Source: [Chlorobium] sp. 445 (lineage in GTDB: Bacteria; Bacteroidota; Chlorobiia; Chlorobiales; Thermochlorobacteraceae). Taken from it: a DNA stretch of 50,179 nucleotides. The position numbers were made by a program, and so were the translations under genes. Below the pieces are notes generated by a model. The model worked only from the letters and a program-made list of their open reading frames with translations, did no database searches and had not been told where the DNA came from. Shown here piece after piece: positions 8,409-18,685 of the stretch; the first letter of the stretch is position 1, and the number at the start of each line of letters is the position of its first letter. Location of the stretch: assembly GCA_002763895.1 (NCBI GenBank), contig NSLH01000019.1, positions 1-50,179 on the forward strand, given 5' to 3'.

Positions 8409-9500
8409 TTGAATTACTTAGGTTTGCAAACAACAAAACCACTTTGGAGCATGCACGAAAGCGCGGTTTTCTTGCCTATTCACTCAAGCTCGAATGTAGC
8501 TTATCCATCCAAGCTTATTGACAATCATGGGCGACCGATTACTTATGCGCGCCTGTCCGTTACAGACCGCTGCAACTTGCGCTGTCTATACTGTATGCCC
8601 GCTGAAGGTATTGATTTTCTTCCACACAGCGATGTGCTTTCCTTTGATGAACTCTTGCGTTTGGCACGACTCTTTGCCTTGCTTGGCATTAGCAAACTGC
8701 GCATTACAGGTGGCGAACCTTTCGTGCGCAATGGTTTGATAGAATTTCTTGAACGTCTTGCTGCCATAGATGGCATTGAGGAAATTAACATCACCACCAA
8801 TGGCGTGCTTACCGCACCGTTTGTCAAAGACCTCAAACGCATTGGGATTTCATCAGTCAATCTTAGTCTCGATACGCTCGATCGAGAGCGCTTTAAAGCC
8901 ATCACACGCCGCGATGAATTTGATGCCGTGATGAACACCTTTCATGCCTTGCTCGAACATGGTATTGCTACCAAGATCAATACCGTTGTTACAGAAGGCG
9001 TCAATACCCATGACATTGTGCCGCTTGCGCTGCTTTCTCGTGATTACCCTGTCTCTGTCCGCTTCATTGAAGAAATGCCCTTCAATGGCTCCGGTCAGCA
9101 TAAGCCGGTCCTGACTTGGAACTACACCAAAATTCTGGCTGTGCTCAAAGAAGCCTTCCCCAACATGATCAAACTCCAAGACGGGCCTTTTTCGACATCA
9201 ATGAACTATGCGATTGAAGGGCACTTAGGCACCGTCGGCGTCATTGCGGCTTACTCACGCACGTTTTGTGGCACCTGCAACCGCATTCGGCTTACCCCTA
9301 AGGGCGAGATTCACACCTGCCTTTATGATAATCGTGGCTATGATGTTAAAACACCGATGCGACATGGCGCCAGTGACTCTGAACTGGAAGCCTTGATTCG
9401 CCGATGTGTCAGTGAGCGTTACAAAGATGGCTTTGAAGCCGAAGCCAATCGCATCGGACACTTGCCCGTCACAGAATCTATGTCTACTATCGGCGGTTAA
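8409..9500 (+). CDS. moaA: GTP 3',8-cyclase MoaA
   Basis: Radical-SAM enzyme that starts molybdenum cofactor synthesis by converting GTP to 3',8-cyclo-GTP. The radical-SAM cluster motif is CNLRCLYC, within SVTDRCNLRCLYCMPAEG, near residue 55. ITGGEPFVR and NITTNGVL follow. The C-terminal second cluster has FCGTCNRIRLTPKGEIHTCL. The tail ends in a GG pair, as in active MoaA. The first 35-40 residues before LIDNHGRPITYARLS are unusual, so the start could instead be Met 8451. It is followed 39 bases later by the MOT1 transporter gene in the same direction. moaC and mogA are not in the window. Confidence 0.95.
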   Translation: MNYLGLQTTKPLWSMHESAVFLPIHSSSNVAYPSKLIDNHGRPITYARLSVTDRCNLRCLYCMPAEGIDFLPHSDVLSFDELLRLARLFALLGISKLRITGGEPFVRNGLIEFLERLAAIDGIEEINITTNGVLTAPFVKDLKRIGISSVNLSLDTLDRERFKAITRRDEFDAVMNTFHALLEHGIATKINTVVTEGVNTHDIVPLALLSRDYPVSVRFIEEMPFNGSGQHKPVLTWNYTKILAVLKEAFPNMIKLQDGPFSTSMNYAIEGHLGTVGVIAAYSRTFCGTCNRIRLTPKGEIHTCLYDNRGYDVKTPMRHGASDSELEALIRRCVSERYKDGFEAEANRIGHLPVTESMSTIGG

Positions 9501-9539
9501 TCTCAATCAAACATTTTTCCATCACAGGAATTTGCATGC

Positions 9540-10730
9540 ATGAGCACACCTAGCACGACTTTTCGCCTCAACATTCGCTTCGACCGCAATGAATGGAATG
9601 GTGCATTTGGCGACATTGGCACAGACTTGCCACTCCTTGCTGGCATGATACTTACAGCTCAACTTGACACGGCGAGCGTGCTTATCCTGTTTGGCACAGC
9701 GCAACTTCTTACAGGATTTTTCTATCGCCTACCCATGCCTGTCCAGCCCCTTAAAGCGATGGCAGCGCTTGTGATCTCGCAGAACCTCAGTGGCAACATT
9801 CTTTTTGGTGGTGGGCTTGCCATTGGCATCTTGATGAGCATCCTTGCACTGTCAGGCGCCCTGGAGTGGATTGCTAAATGGACGCCGCTGCCTGTGGTAC
9901 GCGGTTTGCAACTTGGCTTAGCAATCCAACTTGCATTGCTTGCGCTCAAAGATTATGCCATGCGCGAAGGACTTCTTGGCTACACACTTGCCCTGATTGC
10001 CTTCTTGATCATTCTTGCTTCTTATGTTCTTCAGCGCCCTTCTTATCCTGCTGCACTATTTGTGATTTTTCTTGGCGCTTGCTACGCCTTCTTCTTTGCA
10101 CCAGAGCCTCACCGCATTCCAATAGATAGCTTAACAATTTCACTACATAGTCCTGCCTTACACCAACCTCTGCTTGAGGATATCACACAAGGATTTTTGC
10201 TTCTTGCTCTGCCGCAGATTGCACTTTCTATTGGCAACTCAATTCTGGCTACAGCTCGCATCGCACAAGACCTCTTTCCTGAACGCGCCCCTCGTGTCAA
10301 AAAAATTGGTCTGACTTATGCTATCATGAATTTGATTGCGCCATTTTTTTCTGGTGCGCCTGTTTGTCATGGTGCAGGCGGTTTAGCGGGGCATTATGCG
10401 TTTGGCGCACGCACTGGCGGCTCGGTTATCATCTATGGTGCGTTTTATCTTGTGCTGGGTATTTTCTTTTCTAGCAGTTTTGATGTCTTACTTAAAGCTT
10501 TTCCGTTGCCTGTTTTGGGCGTGCTCCTACTCTTTGAAGCCCTTGCCTTGTTTCGGCTTGCATTCAGTGCCTCCACGGCTGCATCATTGCGCGACCTTAC
10601 AGCAATAGGATTAACCGCCTTTCTTGCCATTGGGCTACCCTACGGCTTTTTGCTTGCTTTGGTAGTCGGCACACTGTTTTTTATCTCTCTAAGCCCGGCT
10701 CCGATACTAGCCTCAAGTGAGGCGTCTTAG
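9540..10730 (+). CDS. MOT1-type molybdate transporter
   Basis: Integral membrane protein of 396 residues, related to the MOT1 branch of the sulfate-permease fold and expected to import molybdate. It shows the MOT1 signature GAFGDIGTDLPLLAGM near residue 22 and PMPVQPLKAMAAL near residue 65. The mirrored second-half motif is GAPVCHGAGGLAGHYAFGARTGG, near residue 280. About ten hydrophobic helices are visible. Molybdate specificity is family knowledge, supported here by the moaA gene directly upstream. No ModABC transporter is seen. It could act as the molybdate entry step for the surrounding cofactor genes. Confidence 0.88.
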   Translation: MSTPSTTFRLNIRFDRNEWNGAFGDIGTDLPLLAGMILTAQLDTASVLILFGTAQLLTGFFYRLPMPVQPLKAMAALVISQNLSGNILFGGGLAIGILMSILALSGALEWIAKWTPLPVVRGLQLGLAIQLALLALKDYAMREGLLGYTLALIAFLIILASYVLQRPSYPAALFVIFLGACYAFFFAPEPHRIPIDSLTISLHSPALHQPLLEDITQGFLLLALPQIALSIGNSILATARIAQDLFPERAPRVKKIGLTYAIMNLIAPFFSGAPVCHGAGGLAGHYAFGARTGGSVIIYGAFYLVLGIFFSSSFDVLLKAFPLPVLGVLLLFEALALFRLAFSASTAASLRDLTAIGLTAFLAIGLPYGFLLALVVGTLFFISLSPAPILASSEAS

Positions 10731-10872
10731 CAGAGCAGTTGTATTGCTTTCTCTTTTGCACTATCTTACACCAGTTTCTATTTTCCAGTTTCTTTTTCAG
10801 TTTGTTCGGGCTCATAGCCTTTCTTATTGCAATTCATTTTTATCAAACTCTATCAACTAAACCAACACAACA

Positions 10873-13800
10873 ATGAAGGGTCGTGTACTTTTTCTCATAT
10901 CCGTGTTTCTTTTGTCAGCGCAAGTCGTTTTTGCGCAAGAAAAGCCTTTCTACTACTACCATGGCAAAAAAATTGAGCTAAAGCCTTCGGTATCTGAAGT
11001 TTATGTCAAGTTTAGAAAAAATCTCCAAGCGGCTCGGAAGATGGATGCGCTGCGAAACATGCGCCAGCTTACTTTAGCCAAAGATCAATCTCCACTTCTG
11101 CAAGCGCTGCGCTATGAACTTGCTCCAAGTGAGCGCAACGAATCTGGCATGAAAAAGCTCTTAGCAGAGCTCAGAGCAAAGCCAGATGTCGAAGCTGCAT
11201 TTCCAGCTTATATCAGCGAGCTTGGCGATACGCTCTATGTTACGAACGAAGTAATTTACATGCCGAAAGTCAAGGGCGATTCTCGCTTGCAAGGCATGCA
11301 TGCAGAGCACAGTGCTACAGTTGTGGAAACTTTTGATATGGGACCGAACAAAGAGCAAGTACTGGTTCAACTTGCCGATGGAGTTGATCCGATTGTTGCT
11401 GCTCAAAGAATGGTGGAGAGTGGTTTGGTGGAGTTTGCCCAGCCTAATTTCATGACCATCTGCCACACGCATCAAAGCGCTGAGAAGTTCACCCCTCCCA
11501 CCCAGCCTGCGCCAGACCCCGATGAAGAGCGCGCCAGAGAAATCTTGAAAATTGTGCGTGAAGCCAAAAATCCGATGCGCGCAGCACTTCCTATCGGACC
11601 CATTCGCCTGTACTTGACCCCCAATGATCCTCTTTTTACCCAGCAATGGTTTTTACAAAACACGGGACAGACCATCGGTGGACAAGTTGGGGTGATTGGC
11701 GCAGATATCAGCACCGTGAGTGCGTGGGATATTACCACAGGCTCTTCTACAGTTGTAGTTTCCGTATGGGATTCAGGATATGATCTTGCTCACCCTGAAC
11801 TTGCAGGTCAAATCGTTAGCAGTTACGATGCCGCAGGTACGGATGGCAACACAGGTTTTGGTGGTCCTGCTGTACCAACTAACCCCGGGGCAGCAAATGA
11901 AAACCACGGGACACCATGCGCAGGTCTCATTGCGGCACTCACTAACAATAACGCCAGTGTTGCTAGCGTAGGATACAATGTTCGTCTTCATCTTGTTCGA
12001 AACGGCTTTAACTTTACTTCGACTGGTTCCTTTAGCACGACTGATGCCGTTATCGCGCGCTGTGCTGTAGCCACTGTTAACGTGGCTGGTCTAGTTGCGG
12101 TGAGCCAAAGTTGGGGCGGTGGCAGCGCCAATGCCTCGTGGGAAGCCAGTTTTGCCAGTGTGAGAACGAACGCTCGTTCTGGACTCGGTGCGGTCATGCT
12201 CTTCTCAGCTGGCAACGCTGGAACCAATGTTGTCGGATACCCTGCTCGTGCAGCTAACATCATTGCTGTGGGCGCCACAGACAACAGCGATCGCAAAGCC
12301 GGGTTTTCTCAATTTGGCGATTCTCTTGATGTGGTTGCCCCCGGCGTCAATACCCTTACCCTTGATCGTTCAGGTACAGCTGGCTATACTAGTGGAAATG
12401 AAACTTTCTTTGGTGGCACTTCTGCCGCATGTCCAGTTGCCGCTGGTGTCGTGGCTTTAGCGGCATCGGTCAATACTTCTCTTACAGGTGGCCAGCTCGA
12501 GGAAATTTTGCAGCGCTCTTGTGATAAAACTGGAAACTATCTCTACGGCACTGCTACAGGGCGAACACTCGGTCCATGGAATAATCAAATGGGCTACGGC
12601 AGAGTTAATGCCAGACGTGCCGTCCAAATCGCACAAGGCAATCCAACCCTAACCATTACGAACCCAATTCCCGGTAGCGCATGGCAAACAGGTCAGCCTG
12701 CTACAATTACTTGGTTTGTTAGCTCTGGCACCATCACGACCAATATCACAATTGAGCTCTATAAAGGTGGCGTATTTAACTCCACGATTTCATCGAGCGC
12801 GCCTAACACTGGCACTTTTAGCTACACCCCTCCTCTTGCACTTGCTGATGGGAATGATTATCAAATCCGCCTTACCGCTAATTCAGGTACAGTTATAGAG
12901 TTCAGTTCATTCTTTGAAATTTCTGCTTCTCCTTCCTCACCATTTGTCTACACACCCAGTAACACCTTTAACTTGAATACAGGTTATACAGACTTAGGCA
13001 CAAACGGCACAGTGATTACTACCAGTAACTTTGATGATGCAAACTCTGCACCTGTAAATATCGGCTTCAATTTCGACTACAATGGCAGAGTGTATAACCA
13101 ATTTATTTTGAATACTAATGGCTTTATTAAACTTGGCAATACCCAGCCTTCCTCTGCCGCTCTCTTCATCTCAAATCCACAAGACCAAACTGGTACAGGT
13201 GGTGCTATTGCCAGTACGAACCCTGCAGATACTGATATTCTCTCTATTTTCAATCATGACCTACAAGCGGGGACTTCAACTCCTGAGTACCGTGTTCATA
13301 CCACTGGAACTGCACCGAATCGCATCTGCACGATTCAGTTCAAAAATGTGCGTGAAAAACAAACTCCGCCCGGTATCCAGTTCAACAATATGAACTTCCA
13401 AATTCGCTTGCACGAGAACGGCATGATCGAGTTTGTGTATGGTACCTTCACGCAAAGCACAGCAACAGATGCGTTCAGAACGTTTGGTGTAGGCATTAAG
13501 GGGCTTTCGACTAGCGCCACCCAACTGGTTACTTTCCAGAAAGGCTCTACCACGGCGTGGAGCGCCGTTAACGCTGGAAGTGGCGCAAATGTTACCTTTA
13601 ATGTCCGCCGCACTGTGGGACCAGATGTTGGACGCACGTTCCGCTTTGTACCTTCTCGTCCTGCCACACAGCTTGCTATCATCAACCCGCTTGCTCCAAC
13701 AGTCAATAAAATTTTCGCGGTCGTCGCTGAAACCCGCGATGCCTTTAACTTGCCTCAGCCTACATCAGGCGGTACGGTGACACTTGCACTAACCAATGGT

Positions 13801-15633
13801 TCTGGCACGCTAAGCGGCAACTTAACTACAACAGTTAATCCCGGTCAAACACGCATTATCTTTAGAAACTTGACGTATAATGTGGCACAATCGGGGGTGC
13901 AGGTTCAAGCCTCTGGCCTTTCTCTTACGCCCGGGTCTGCAACGTTTACCGTCTCAGCCCTGCCCCCTGAACTGCTTTACGACAGCGGACCTCTTGTTAC
14001 CAATCCTGCCGAAGGCGTTAACTTTGCCGACGCCAGCAGTATCAGCACTGGCCTTAGCTCGTTTGGCTTTCAACACTCTATTTCTTCAGGATTCAGAGTT
14101 GCCGCTCCAATTACTGTGCCACCCGGTCAAGGTTGGAGAGTTGATTCTCTTATCTTCTTTGCTTATCAAACTGGTTCTACCACGACCTCTACCATCAATA
14201 ATGTAAATTTGAGAATTTGGCGAGGCACACCCGGTGCTTCCGGCAGTGAAGTCATCTTCGGCAATACTACAACCAACCGTCTTGCTCAAACGCGATTCTC
14301 GGGCATCTATCGTGTTACCTCATCGACACTCACCAACACCGATCGCCCTATCATGATTCAGAGAGTGCTTCCAAGCACTTCTGCTACGTTAGTTTTAGGT
14401 CCAGGCACCTATTGGCTCGACTGGCAAACTGGCGGTACTTTAGCCTCCGGTCCGTGGGTTCCACCAATTAGCATTGAGGGTCAGCCTTCAACTGGCAACG
14501 CACGCCAATTCGATGGCACAACATGGGCAGATTTGTTAGATAACGGATTTCCCCAGGGCTTACCTTTCCAAGTGTATGGTCAAGTTATCCCCGGCACATC
14601 GGTCACAACTGTAACTCAAATCGCTTCTATACCCACTGGTAACCCTACCGTTTTTGATTTTCCCGACCTCAACTTCACCTTCATCGGTGATGTCACCACA
14701 TCGGGCACTTTGACCGTGAACTACTACCTTGGACCGCCGATTGCAAGCACGCCTCCAGCAAACATTCTTCGCGTGAGTTCCTACTACTGGGATGTTACAA
14801 ACACAGGGGTCGTCTTTACGAATGGTCGCGTGCGTTCTAATATTTCCAGATTGTTAGGCGTTGTCAATCCACCCACACTGCGATGGCTACGCCGCGCCAA
14901 TAGCACGCAGCCTTGGTCTGATCTTGGTGCTGCGATTATCTCTGGTAACCTTGAAAGCACATCTCTCTTTAATTCCTTCTCGGAGTTCTCCATCGGCAGT
15001 GAGACCTTGGACAATCCACTTCCTGTTGAACTGGTGTCTTTCACTGGTGCTGCGACATCACAAGGTGTACGGCTGCAATGGCAAACTGCCTCTGAACTCA
15101 ACAATGCTGGCTTTATGGTGATGCGCACTACCGTCTCACCGAGTGGCGAGACACTCACACCAGCTTCCACTATTGCATCGTATCAATTTTCTAACGAACT
15201 GCGTGGTAAAGGTACAGTTACATCCGCCACAGAATATGCTTTCCTCGATAAAAACGTGGAAGCTGGACAGACTTACCGCTATCAATTGCGTTCAGTGGAT
15301 TTGGACGGTACGATTCATGACTATCCTCAGGTCGTAACGGTAGAAGTGCGTGAAGTTCCGCAGGCAAAAGTCTATGAGTATGCACTGGAGCAAAACTATC
15401 CTAATCCATTTAACCCCAGCACCATCATCCGCTTTACGATGAAAGAAGCTGGTACAGCGACACTTGTGATTACAGACATCTTAGGCAGAACGATTTTAAC
15501 GGAAACCATTCAAGCGCGCACTGGTGAAAATCAATATCGATTTGTTGCTAGTAACTTAGGCACGGGACTTTACTTCTACACGCTGCGTGCGCCCGGTTTC
15601 CAACAGACGCGCAAGATGATGCTAGTGAAGTAA
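10873..15633 (+). CDS. Secreted subtilisin-like serine protease with type IX sorting domain
   Basis: Large exported protease of 1586 residues. A signal peptide (MKGRVLFLISVFLLSAQVVFAQ) is followed by a propeptide-like region. The S8 catalytic domain has Asp300 in VWDSGYDLAHPEL, His345 in NENHGTPCAG and Ser517 in GGTSAACPVAAG. Next, near residue 593, is a domain resembling Kre9/KNH (TITNPIPGSAWQTGQPATI), then long beta-rich regions. The last 80 residues form a T9SS type A sorting domain (ALEQNYPNPFNPSTIIRF, GLYFYTLRAPGF, KMMLVK). It should therefore cross the inner membrane by Sec and the outer membrane by the T9SS, whose PorU/PorV homologues are encoded 7-12 kb downstream. Substrate is unknown. 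A terminator follows. Confidence 0.93.
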   Translation: MKGRVLFLISVFLLSAQVVFAQEKPFYYYHGKKIELKPSVSEVYVKFRKNLQAARKMDALRNMRQLTLAKDQSPLLQALRYELAPSERNESGMKKLLAELRAKPDVEAAFPAYISELGDTLYVTNEVIYMPKVKGDSRLQGMHAEHSATVVETFDMGPNKEQVLVQLADGVDPIVAAQRMVESGLVEFAQPNFMTICHTHQSAEKFTPPTQPAPDPDEERAREILKIVREAKNPMRAALPIGPIRLYLTPNDPLFTQQWFLQNTGQTIGGQVGVIGADISTVSAWDITTGSSTVVVSVWDSGYDLAHPELAGQIVSSYDAAGTDGNTGFGGPAVPTNPGAANENHGTPCAGLIAALTNNNASVASVGYNVRLHLVRNGFNFTSTGSFSTTDAVIARCAVATVNVAGLVAVSQSWGGGSANASWEASFASVRTNARSGLGAVMLFSAGNAGTNVVGYPARAANIIAVGATDNSDRKAGFSQFGDSLDVVAPGVNTLTLDRSGTAGYTSGNETFFGGTSAACPVAAGVVALAASVNTSLTGGQLEEILQRSCDKTGNYLYGTATGRTLGPWNNQMGYGRVNARRAVQIAQGNPTLTITNPIPGSAWQTGQPATITWFVSSGTITTNITIELYKGGVFNSTISSSAPNTGTFSYTPPLALADGNDYQIRLTANSGTVIEFSSFFEISASPSSPFVYTPSNTFNLNTGYTDLGTNGTVITTSNFDDANSAPVNIGFNFDYNGRVYNQFILNTNGFIKLGNTQPSSAALFISNPQDQTGTGGAIASTNPADTDILSIFNHDLQAGTSTPEYRVHTTGTAPNRICTIQFKNVREKQTPPGIQFNNMNFQIRLHENGMIEFVYGTFTQSTATDAFRTFGVGIKGLSTSATQLVTFQKGSTTAWSAVNAGSGANVTFNVRRTVGPDVGRTFRFVPSRPATQLAIINPLAPTVNKIFAVVAETRDAFNLPQPTSGGTVTLALTNGSGTLSGNLTTTVNPGQTRIIFRNLTYNVAQSGVQVQASGLSLTPGSATFTVSALPPELLYDSGPLVTNPAEGVNFADASSISTGLSSFGFQHSISSGFRVAAPITVPPGQGWRVDSLIFFAYQTGSTTTSTINNVNLRIWRGTPGASGSEVIFGNTTTNRLAQTRFSGIYRVTSSTLTNTDRPIMIQRVLPSTSATLVLGPGTYWLDWQTGGTLASGPWVPPISIEGQPSTGNARQFDGTTWADLLDNGFPQGLPFQVYGQVIPGTSVTTVTQIASIPTGNPTVFDFPDLNFTFIGDVTTSGTLTVNYYLGPPIASTPPANILRVSSYYWDVTNTGVVFTNGRVRSNISRLLGVVNPPTLRWLRRANSTQPWSDLGAAIISGNLESTSLFNSFSEFSIGSETLDNPLPVELVSFTGAATSQGVRLQWQTASELNNAGFMVMRTTVSPSGETLTPASTIASYQFSNELRGKGTVTSATEYAFLDKNVEAGQTYRYQLRSVDLDGTIHDYPQVVTVEVREVPQAKVYEYALEQNYPNPFNPSTIIRFTMKEAGTATLVITDILGRTILTETIQARTGENQYRFVASNLGTGLYFYTLRAPGFQQTRKMMLVK

Positions 15634-15653
15634 TCAGCATCGCTTATTGATGC

Positions 15654-15689
15654 AAAAGGCGTTTCCAGAGGAAACGCCTTTTCTTTTTT
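15654..15689 (+). terminator. Rho-independent terminator after the subtilase gene
   Basis: A 13-bp stem (AAAAGGCGTTTCC / GGAAACGCCTTTT) with a 3-base loop is followed by CTTTTTT. It starts 20 bases after the stop codon. Confidence 0.92.
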
Positions 15690-15704
15690 AGCTTTTTTCG
15701 AACA

Positions 15705-15732
15705 AAAAAGCCGCTTTGCATCGCGGCTTTTT
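15705..15732. terminator. Rho-independent terminator, mainly for the sigma-like gene
   Basis: A 10-bp stem (AAAAAGCCGC / GCGGCTTTTT) with an 8-base loop lies just past the minus-strand stop at 15752. It has T runs on both strands, so it can work in both directions as a back-up to the preceding hairpin. Confidence 0.85.
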
Positions 15733-15751
15733 GCTTTTGATTTTGGATACC

Positions 15752-16183
15752 TTAGTTGACTTTCTCGGTAACTTCTTGACCGATGAGCTTGCGTCCCCAG
15801 TGCAGCCAAACGCGTACCGTTGAGAGCGGCTGTCCAATCACTTGTGCAATTTCTGCATGGGACAAGCCAATGATATCGGCAAGTAGCACTGTAAGTTTAA
15901 AGTCAGCAGCCATGGTTACGAGCACACGCGCTACATCTTTGTCGTCAACTACTACACTGCTATCTTGCTCAATAGTCGCTTCTTGTCCGAACGATCGCAG
16001 ATACACATTGCGAAAGGCTTTGAAGAGTTCAACAGATGTTGCACTGTTGCCACCTTCAAGGTAAGTTTGACTTACGAGCATACCTGATGTTGCTTCGTCG
16101 CCACTCATCCAATAAGCCAGATTGTAGACATCATCAATCCTTTCTAACATCGCTAGGTAGGACGCTCCAGGTTGGTGATTCAT
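15752..16183 (-). CDS. Short sigma-70-like (ECF-type) protein
   Basis: A 143-residue protein with the layout of a small ECF sigma factor. The N-terminal helix LERIDDVYNLAYWMSGDEATSG resembles region 2.1-2.2. The C-terminal part, VLLADIIGLSHAEIAQVIGQPLSTVRVWLHWGRKLI (two adjoining stretches), is a region 4 helix-turn-helix. Region 2.3-2.4, which melts and reads the -10 element, looks shortened or missing, so it may be a degenerate sigma factor or a regulator. A Shine-Dalgarno AAGGAG sits 6 bases before the start (plus-strand 16190-16195). No anti-sigma gene is adjacent. Fold assignment is fairly sure; activity is not. Confidence 0.65.
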   Translation of the reverse strand: MNHQPGASYLAMLERIDDVYNLAYWMSGDEATSGMLVSQTYLEGGNSATSVELFKAFRNVYLRSFGQEATIEQDSSVVVDDKDVARVLVTMAADFKLTVLLADIIGLSHAEIAQVIGQPLSTVRVWLHWGRKLIGQEVTEKVN

Positions 16184-16319
16184 ATCGTTCTCCTTGCGTT
16201 AGTTTGAAGTTATTGTTACACATTTGCAGTCAATATAGTGCTGTACGGGCTCAATGTCAAGCTATTATTTTATCTTGTGTTAGTTTAGATTCCGTCTAAA
16301 ACGTCTCTTTCTTCGAGCT

Positions 16320-18590
16320 TTACTTTTGCATACCGATTGCCTCCTCAAGGGCATGAAAATACACTTTGTTGAGTTCGTTTAGGCTTGCTTCAAACACTTT
16401 TTGATGGTTGATTGAAATCTCAACCCGCTCTTTTTTCGTCTCCCCAATTTTTTGACAGATGAGCCCAAAAGATTTTGCTAGCGTCTCCAGCGCATGTTGT
16501 TTTTCTGCGCTAACACTAATCACCACTCGACCTTGCGCTTCTGAAAATAGTGTGGCTTGAATCGCTGTATCTGACGGTGCTAGCTCAAGATTTACACTAA
16601 ACCCAACTTGCACATCTTGATTGAGAATAGCGCTTTCAAGCAGCGCAATAGCCAGCCCGCCATCTGAGACATCATGCGCTGATTGCAACAACTTTTCTTT
16701 TGCTGCTGCTACCAAAAACTCTTGCAATGCTTTCTCTTCATCCAAGTCGCATGGAGGCGCATCAATCCCAAGTTCGCCATAGAAGTATGATAGGAACTCA
16801 GAACCGTTCAAGTCTTGGCTAAGTTTGCCGAGAAGATAGATACTCTCACCTGCTTGTTTGAAGGTTGCGGTTACGATATGGTCTGTATGCTCAATGAGTC
16901 CAATCATTCCAATCGTGGGCGTTGGATAGATAGCGACAGTTTCACCTCCAATCGTAGATTCATTGTAGAAACTCACGTTGCCACCTGTTACGGGTGTATC
17001 AAACTTTCGGCATGCTTCACCCATGCCCGCTACTGCCTCTTTGAATTGGAAATAAATGTCCGGTTTGTAAGGGTTGCCAAAGTTTAAGCAGTTCGTAATT
17101 GCAAGTGGTTTTGCGCCAGAGCATGCGATGTTGCGTGCACATTCTGAGACTGCAATTTGTGCGCCTTTGCGTGGATGCAAATAGACATAGCGCGCATTGC
17201 AATCAACTTTCAGAGCTAAGGCTTTCGTTGTGCCTTTAATGCGCACCACAGCTGCATCTGACACGCCTGCACTTACCACTGTGTTGGTGCGCACTGATGT
17301 ATCGTATTGTTCATACACCCAATGCTTGCTGGCGATGTTAGGTCGTGAGAGCATCGCCAAAATTTCTTTTTGAAAATCAATTTCCGTGTCTGGTTTCAAT
17401 TTCGGGAATGTGGTATTTGGCTTTTTCTCGATTGCTTCACGGTAGTAGACTGGTGCGCCGCCGCCTAATACCAAGGCTGGCGCAGGAATTTCTGCTACAA
17501 TCTCTCCGTTCCAACGCACACGCAGCATGCCATCGCTTGTAACGCGACCAATCACAACAGCACTCAAATCCCACTTTGAAAAAATATCAATTACCTGTTG
17601 TTCATAGCCTTTCTTAGCCACAATGAGCATTCGTTCCTGCGATTCAGACAGCATAATTTCGTAAGGGGTCATATGTTTTTCGCGTGTTGGTACGCGCTCA
17701 AGCTCGAGCTCCATTCCACCCGCCCCTGTTTTTTCTATTGCGCGTGCTGCCATCTCTGCTGATGAACAGGTCAGACCAGCTGCTCCCATGTCTTGAATGC
17801 CCACAACATAGCCGCTTTCAATAGCTTCTAATGTGGCTTCAAGCAGCAGTTTTTCTGTGAAGGGATCGCCTACTTGCACATTTGGACGTTTGTCTTCAGA
17901 ATTTTCGGAGAGTTCTTCTGATGCGAAGGTTGCCCCATGAATGCCATCGCGCCCTGTCGCAGAGCCTACAATCAAGACCGGATTGCCTTCACCACTTGCT
18001 ATTGCTCGTGCAACTTTATGATGCTCGACAATTCCAACAGACATGGCATTAACTAAGGGGTTATTTTGGTAACATGTCTCGAAATAGATTTCTCCGCCGA
18101 CGGTCGCAACGCCAAATGAATTGCCATAGTCACCAATGCCACGCACGACACCATCCATCAAATAGCGTACGCGCTCATCCTGCAGGTTTCCGAAACGCAG
18201 GGAGTTAAGTGTGGCAATGGGTCGCGCGCCCATCGTGAAGATATCGCGGTGTATGCCACCGACACCTGTTGCAGCACCTTGATACGGCTCGACAGCTGAG
18301 GGATGATTATGCGATTCAATTTTGAACGCAACGCCTAGTCCATCGCCAATATCGACCAGACCTGCGTTTTCTTCGCCTGCCTTAGCCAGCAACCGTGAGC
18401 CACTTCTTGGCAGTGTTTTCAGCACCGCAATTGAGTTTTTGTAGCTGCAGTGCTCCGACCACATCACCGAGAAAATGCCCAGTTCCGTGTAAGTCGGTGT
18501 GCGACCAAGAATGCGCAACATGGCGTGATACTCTTCTTCCAGCAGCCCATGCTGCTTTGCCAGTTCAAGTGTTACCGTTGGCTCTTGCAT
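16320..18590 (-). CDS. purL: Phosphoribosylformylglycinamidine synthase subunit PurL
   Basis: Catalyses the ATP-dependent amidation of FGAR to FGAM in purine synthesis; the small form works with PurS and PurQ. The product is about 756 residues, the PurSQL-type size. Motifs include [76 protein letters not shown] and [19 protein letters not shown] place the start at Met 18590 ([15 protein letters not shown]), because the upstream open frame runs through the terminator hairpin of the preceding gene. purS and purQ are not in the window. Confidence 0.95.
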   Translation of the reverse strand: MQEPTVTLELAKQHGLLEEEYHAMLRILGRTPTYTELGIFSVMWSEHCSYKNSIAVLKTLPRSGSRLLAKAGEENAGLVDIGDGLGVAFKIESHNHPSAVEPYQGAATGVGGIHRDIFTMGARPIATLNSLRFGNLQDERVRYLMDGVVRGIGDYGNSFGVATVGGEIYFETCYQNNPLVNAMSVGIVEHHKVARAIASGEGNPVLIVGSATGRDGIHGATFASEELSENSEDKRPNVQVGDPFTEKLLLEATLEAIESGYVVGIQDMGAAGLTCSSAEMAARAIEKTGAGGMELELERVPTREKHMTPYEIMLSESQERMLIVAKKGYEQQVIDIFSKWDLSAVVIGRVTSDGMLRVRWNGEIVAEIPAPALVLGGGAPVYYREAIEKKPNTTFPKLKPDTEIDFQKEILAMLSRPNIASKHWVYEQYDTSVRTNTVVSAGVSDAAVVRIKGTTKALALKVDCNARYVYLHPRKGAQIAVSECARNIACSGAKPLAITNCLNFGNPYKPDIYFQFKEAVAGMGEACRKFDTPVTGGNVSFYNESTIGGETVAIYPTPTIGMIGLIEHTDHIVTATFKQAGESIYLLGKLSQDLNGSEFLSYFYGELGIDAPPCDLDEEKALQEFLVAAAKEKLLQSAHDVSDGGLAIALLESAILNQDVQVGFSVNLELAPSDTAIQATLFSEAQGRVVISVSAEKQHALETLAKSFGLICQKIGETKKERVEISINHQKVFEASLNELNKVYFHALEEAIGMQK

Positions 18591-18621
18591 TAGCAAAGTT
18601 TGCAGTAGTTTTAAGGTTAGT

Positions 18622-18664
18622 GTCCTAAAATAAAAAGCCTTTGTGGCAAAGTTCCACAAAGGCT
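18622..18664 (-). terminator. Rho-independent terminator of the porU-porV operon
   Basis: A perfect 11-bp stem (AGCCTTTGTGG / CCACAAAGGCT) with a 7-base loop is followed on the minus strand by TTTTTATTTT. It lies just beyond the barrel gene stop at 18686 and marks the end of the leftward envelope operon. Confidence 0.92.
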
Positions 18665-18685
18665 CGGGTTTCTTGCTCAACTCTT

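Noticed and set aside
8400-8412. CTTTAAGTTTG shared by the moaA and clpC upstream regions, considered as a common promoter motif
   Set aside because: An 11-base match is expected many times by chance in a window of this size, and its spacing to the two start codons differs.
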